DNA of 37,006 nucleotides, from positions 1 through 37,006 of the forward strand of contig NZ_BKZP01000032.1 in NCBI RefSeq assembly GCF_008974185.1, in the 5' to 3' direction. The notes beneath the pieces are model-generated. The model made no database searches. It was not told where the DNA came from and saw nothing but the letters and a program-made list of their open reading frames with translations. The translations under genes and the position numbers were made by a program. Each line of letters starts with the position of its first letter. Within the stretch, counting starts at the first letter, position 1. Positions 35,333 through 37,006 of this stretch are shown here, piece after piece. This DNA comes from Weizmannia acidilactici. Its GTDB lineage: Bacteria > Bacillota > Bacilli > Bacillales > Bacillaceae_C.

Positions 35333-35433
35333 AAAGGATGCCCGAAAATACCGCCAATAATCAGACAGATATTTTTAATAGAAGTCTGTTTCGTTTATTA
35401 GGAATATATCTGATAAACGGGCATCCTTTTTCT
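35333..35433 (+). terminator. Long-loop hairpin, probable terminator after the folE unit
   Basis: AAAGGATGCCCG (35333-35344) and CGGGCATCCTTT (35418-35429) are perfect 12-bp inverted arms followed by TTTTCTTTATT. The 73-base loop is large for a terminator and holds a second dyad (TCAGACAGATATT / AATATATCTGA). A small structured RNA or a miniature inverted-repeat element is an alternative. Confidence 0.55.
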
Positions 35434-35487
35434 TTATTGATTGCCTTTTTACTGCTGTAAATCATTGATATGCAAATCGTGATTAAA

Positions 35488-36197
35488 TTACTTGTATAAA
35501 AAAATCTTTAGTTGATCTTTCTTATCATATGTGGCGAGCAGAACATTTTTACTTCGGTTTGATATAAGCTTTCTAAGGAGGTAATAAGCCAGCGTTTATC
35601 CTTATGAATTTCCTCCAGCTCCTTGAAATTTATTTTGCCTTCCTTAATAAGGATTCTTGGCAAATTGAATACTCCGGATTCCAAGCTGGAATTGGGTGTA
35701 AGGGACTGGTATTTGGGATCCAGAAAGATTGAAATTTTTCCATTTGCTTCTCAAATTGCTAAAGCCAATTTCTTAACATCTTCAACTTTTTTCACGTAAT
35801 TCTTCTAGTTAAACATCAATAAATATTCTTGCTTTTTTTAATCCTTTATAAAGTATTTCACCGTTTTGGACTATCGTTATCGGTCTATGGTTAATCAGTT
35901 TTCTGAACCATGGCCATTTCAACATTATAAAAACGCCTCCAAGGTACATGATGACCAACACAATGGTTGTACCGAGGGATCCTTTAAGACTAAGATGTGG
36001 ATTTGAAAGCGGGTGGGCAATAATGTTTCCAATGATCGAAGCAATAACGAAATCAAGAAGTCTTAATTGGGAAATCATACGTTGGCCTAAGACTTTAGAT
36101 ACAAACACTAAAATAAAAAAGAAACAACCGCCCGAAGCATCCAACCATAAATGGTGAGCGTTTCCTGGCTTTGAAAAAAATCCATGTAATGACACAT
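35488..36197 (-). pseudogene. DUF421 (YetF/YrbG-type) membrane protein, heavily decayed
   Basis: Joined frames give a ~235-residue DUF421 protein: N-terminal membrane helices (GWMLRAVVSF, LVFVSKVLGQRMISQLRLLDF), IVLVIMYLGGVF, the motif RPITIVQNGEIL, and the C-terminal domain KISIFLDPKYQSLTP to KKDQLKIFLYK. Visible lesions: loss of one T complementary to 36115-36120, TAA at 35809-35811 (after IFIDV), an A-run indel at 35787-35792, TGA for Trp at 35751-35753, and a lost A at 35546-35550. At least five lesions, two of them nonsense, make this an old pseudogene. DUF421 proteins are linked to spore and envelope functions in Bacillus, but this copy cannot work. Confidence 0.85.
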
Positions 36198-36294
36198 CCT
36201 TTTCCGTATCAATTGTTGCCTATTGGGTATTGATGCAATTTTTTCAATGGAAGAATGCAATATTGAAACGAAAGAGGCTTTTGTTTAGGGACCG

Positions 36295-36699
36295 TTATGG
36301 CACGAGTCTTGTACTGTGGCCGGTTTCTTCCTCTTTTAATATTTCCAACCCTCCTGATACTTCTATGGCTGCTCCTAATGAAACCAATGAATCCCCGGTG
36401 ACTGCGAGTTTTTGTTCATTCAGTTTCTGATTTTTATCATTGGTAAAAATTTGGCTGGATACAGCAATTGCTTCTAATAAATGACCAATTGTCCCGATGA
36501 AAGAACCTGATGCTATTTGAACATCTCCTTCCGAAATTAAATCTTCGTTTAGCTGAAGCAGTTCATATAAGCCTAATACCTCTATAAAATGCCCAATAAA
36601 TTGAAGCCAGATGCCAACAGCAACTTGTTTTTCTAATTTTGTTCTCATTTCCTTAATTTTTTCTTTTTGATCAAAGCTGTTTTCAAAAGAAACGCCCAA
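36295..36699 (-). CDS. DUF6944-like repetitive protein, function unknown
   Basis: 134 residues built of repeated short units with the pattern G-x-x-L-x-x-I/L-G (WLQFIGHFIEVLG, GTIGHLLEAIAV, SLGAAIEVSG), as in the glycine-repeat DUF6944 family of Bacillus. No signal peptide or clear membrane helix. The TTG start follows GAGGTG and TAGGA. The C-terminal end (HSTRLVP) is unlike the repeats, so a frameshift at the very end is possible. Confidence 0.6.
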   Translation of the reverse strand: MGVSFENSFDQKEKIKEMRTKLEKQVAVGIWLQFIGHFIEVLGLYELLQLNEDLISEGDVQIASGSFIGTIGHLLEAIAVSSQIFTNDKNQKLNEQKLAVTGDSLVSLGAAIEVSGGLEILKEEETGHSTRLVP

Positions 36700-37006
36700 T
36701 TCCTACACCTCACCACACGCTGATAATTGTATTATATTCAGGATGCATATTAATGTATCCGGTTGTTTTTTACTTATACGTTAAATCAATATTCCGTGAC
36801 GGATAGGAATAAGACTTGAGCGGAGTATCCGATAGAACATTTCTGTGCTGTTTACTGAATCTTCGCCGGAACGTATTTTATTTGATCTTTTCGCTTTTTT
36901 TATATCCCTGGCGGTTATCTGAACACCTTTTTCTTAAATAATAGAAATACGAAAAAATTTAAGAAAATCAGCGGTCCATCGTTTTCGTGATTCCTTTTTT
37001 TAAATT
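36700..37006. other. Gene-free right edge
   Basis: No supported coding region in the last 307 bases. It holds a possible minus-strand -10 (TATAAT, within 36732-36740) for the DUF6944-like gene and, at 36929-36967, a perfect 11-bp inverted repeat TTTTCTTAAAT / ATTTAAGAAAA with a 17-base loop of unknown role. Confidence 0.5.

Overview
The window is chromosomal DNA from a low-to-moderate GC, spore-forming-type Firmicute of the family Bacillaceae. The evidence is the run of Bacillus-type genes (short HisG with HisZ, a divergent citA/citR pair, YocH-like LysM-3D protein, YxcD, TopB, YfiB/YfiC-type ABC genes), strong AGGAGG ribosome binding sites, TTG/GTG starts and sigma-A promoters. I infer something near Heyndrickxia (Weizmannia/Bacillus) coagulans, but the sequence alone does not prove the species. 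I see no tRNA, rRNA, CRISPR array, prophage or complete insertion sequence.

Layout. Positions 1-4.6 kb carry a TPP riboswitch with thiT, a two-CBS-domain protein behind a palindrome-covered promoter, an FAD oxidoreductase with a C-terminal Rieske domain, and a secreted LysM-3D cell-wall protein. Positions 4.6-10 kb hold topB, an amino-acid permease, an M50 intramembrane metallopeptidase and a CHY zinc-finger protein. Positions 10-16.6 kb are a complete, tightly overlapping histidine operon, hisZGDBHAFI(E), with a good promoter and a small palindrome just downstream of it. Positions 16.6-18.2 kb (minus strand) are a YeeE/YedE membrane protein and a TusA-like protein, probably sulfur uptake or trafficking. 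Next come rarD and a Ktr-type potassium uptake pair.

From 21.7 kb: citA and its divergent LysR regulator citR, a 146-bp repeat with inverted ends, a DUF1836 regulator, an exported membrane protein with a YxcD-like partner, and a minus-strand cluster (phasin-like protein, ABC1/UbiB kinase, broken MFS transporter). Then follow msrA, two adjacent broken multidrug ABC half-transporters, a cold-shock protein, folE with a CxxC-less thioredoxin-reductase-like flavoprotein, a heavily mutated DUF421 gene, and a DUF6944-like protein.

The main unusual feature is uneven gene integrity. All protein genes up to about 19.4 kb appear intact, whereas six genes between 19.4 and 36.2 kb are interrupted. Three (MFS, second ABC gene, DUF421) carry nonsense substitutions as well as indels and look like real pseudogenes. 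The two Ktr genes and the first ABC gene carry only one-base indels, so sequencing error is a live alternative. I did not find a clearly new biological system. The best leads are several unassigned palindromic operators, the tandem repeat upstream of the his operon, the 146-bp repeat, and the CxxC-less reductase next to folE.
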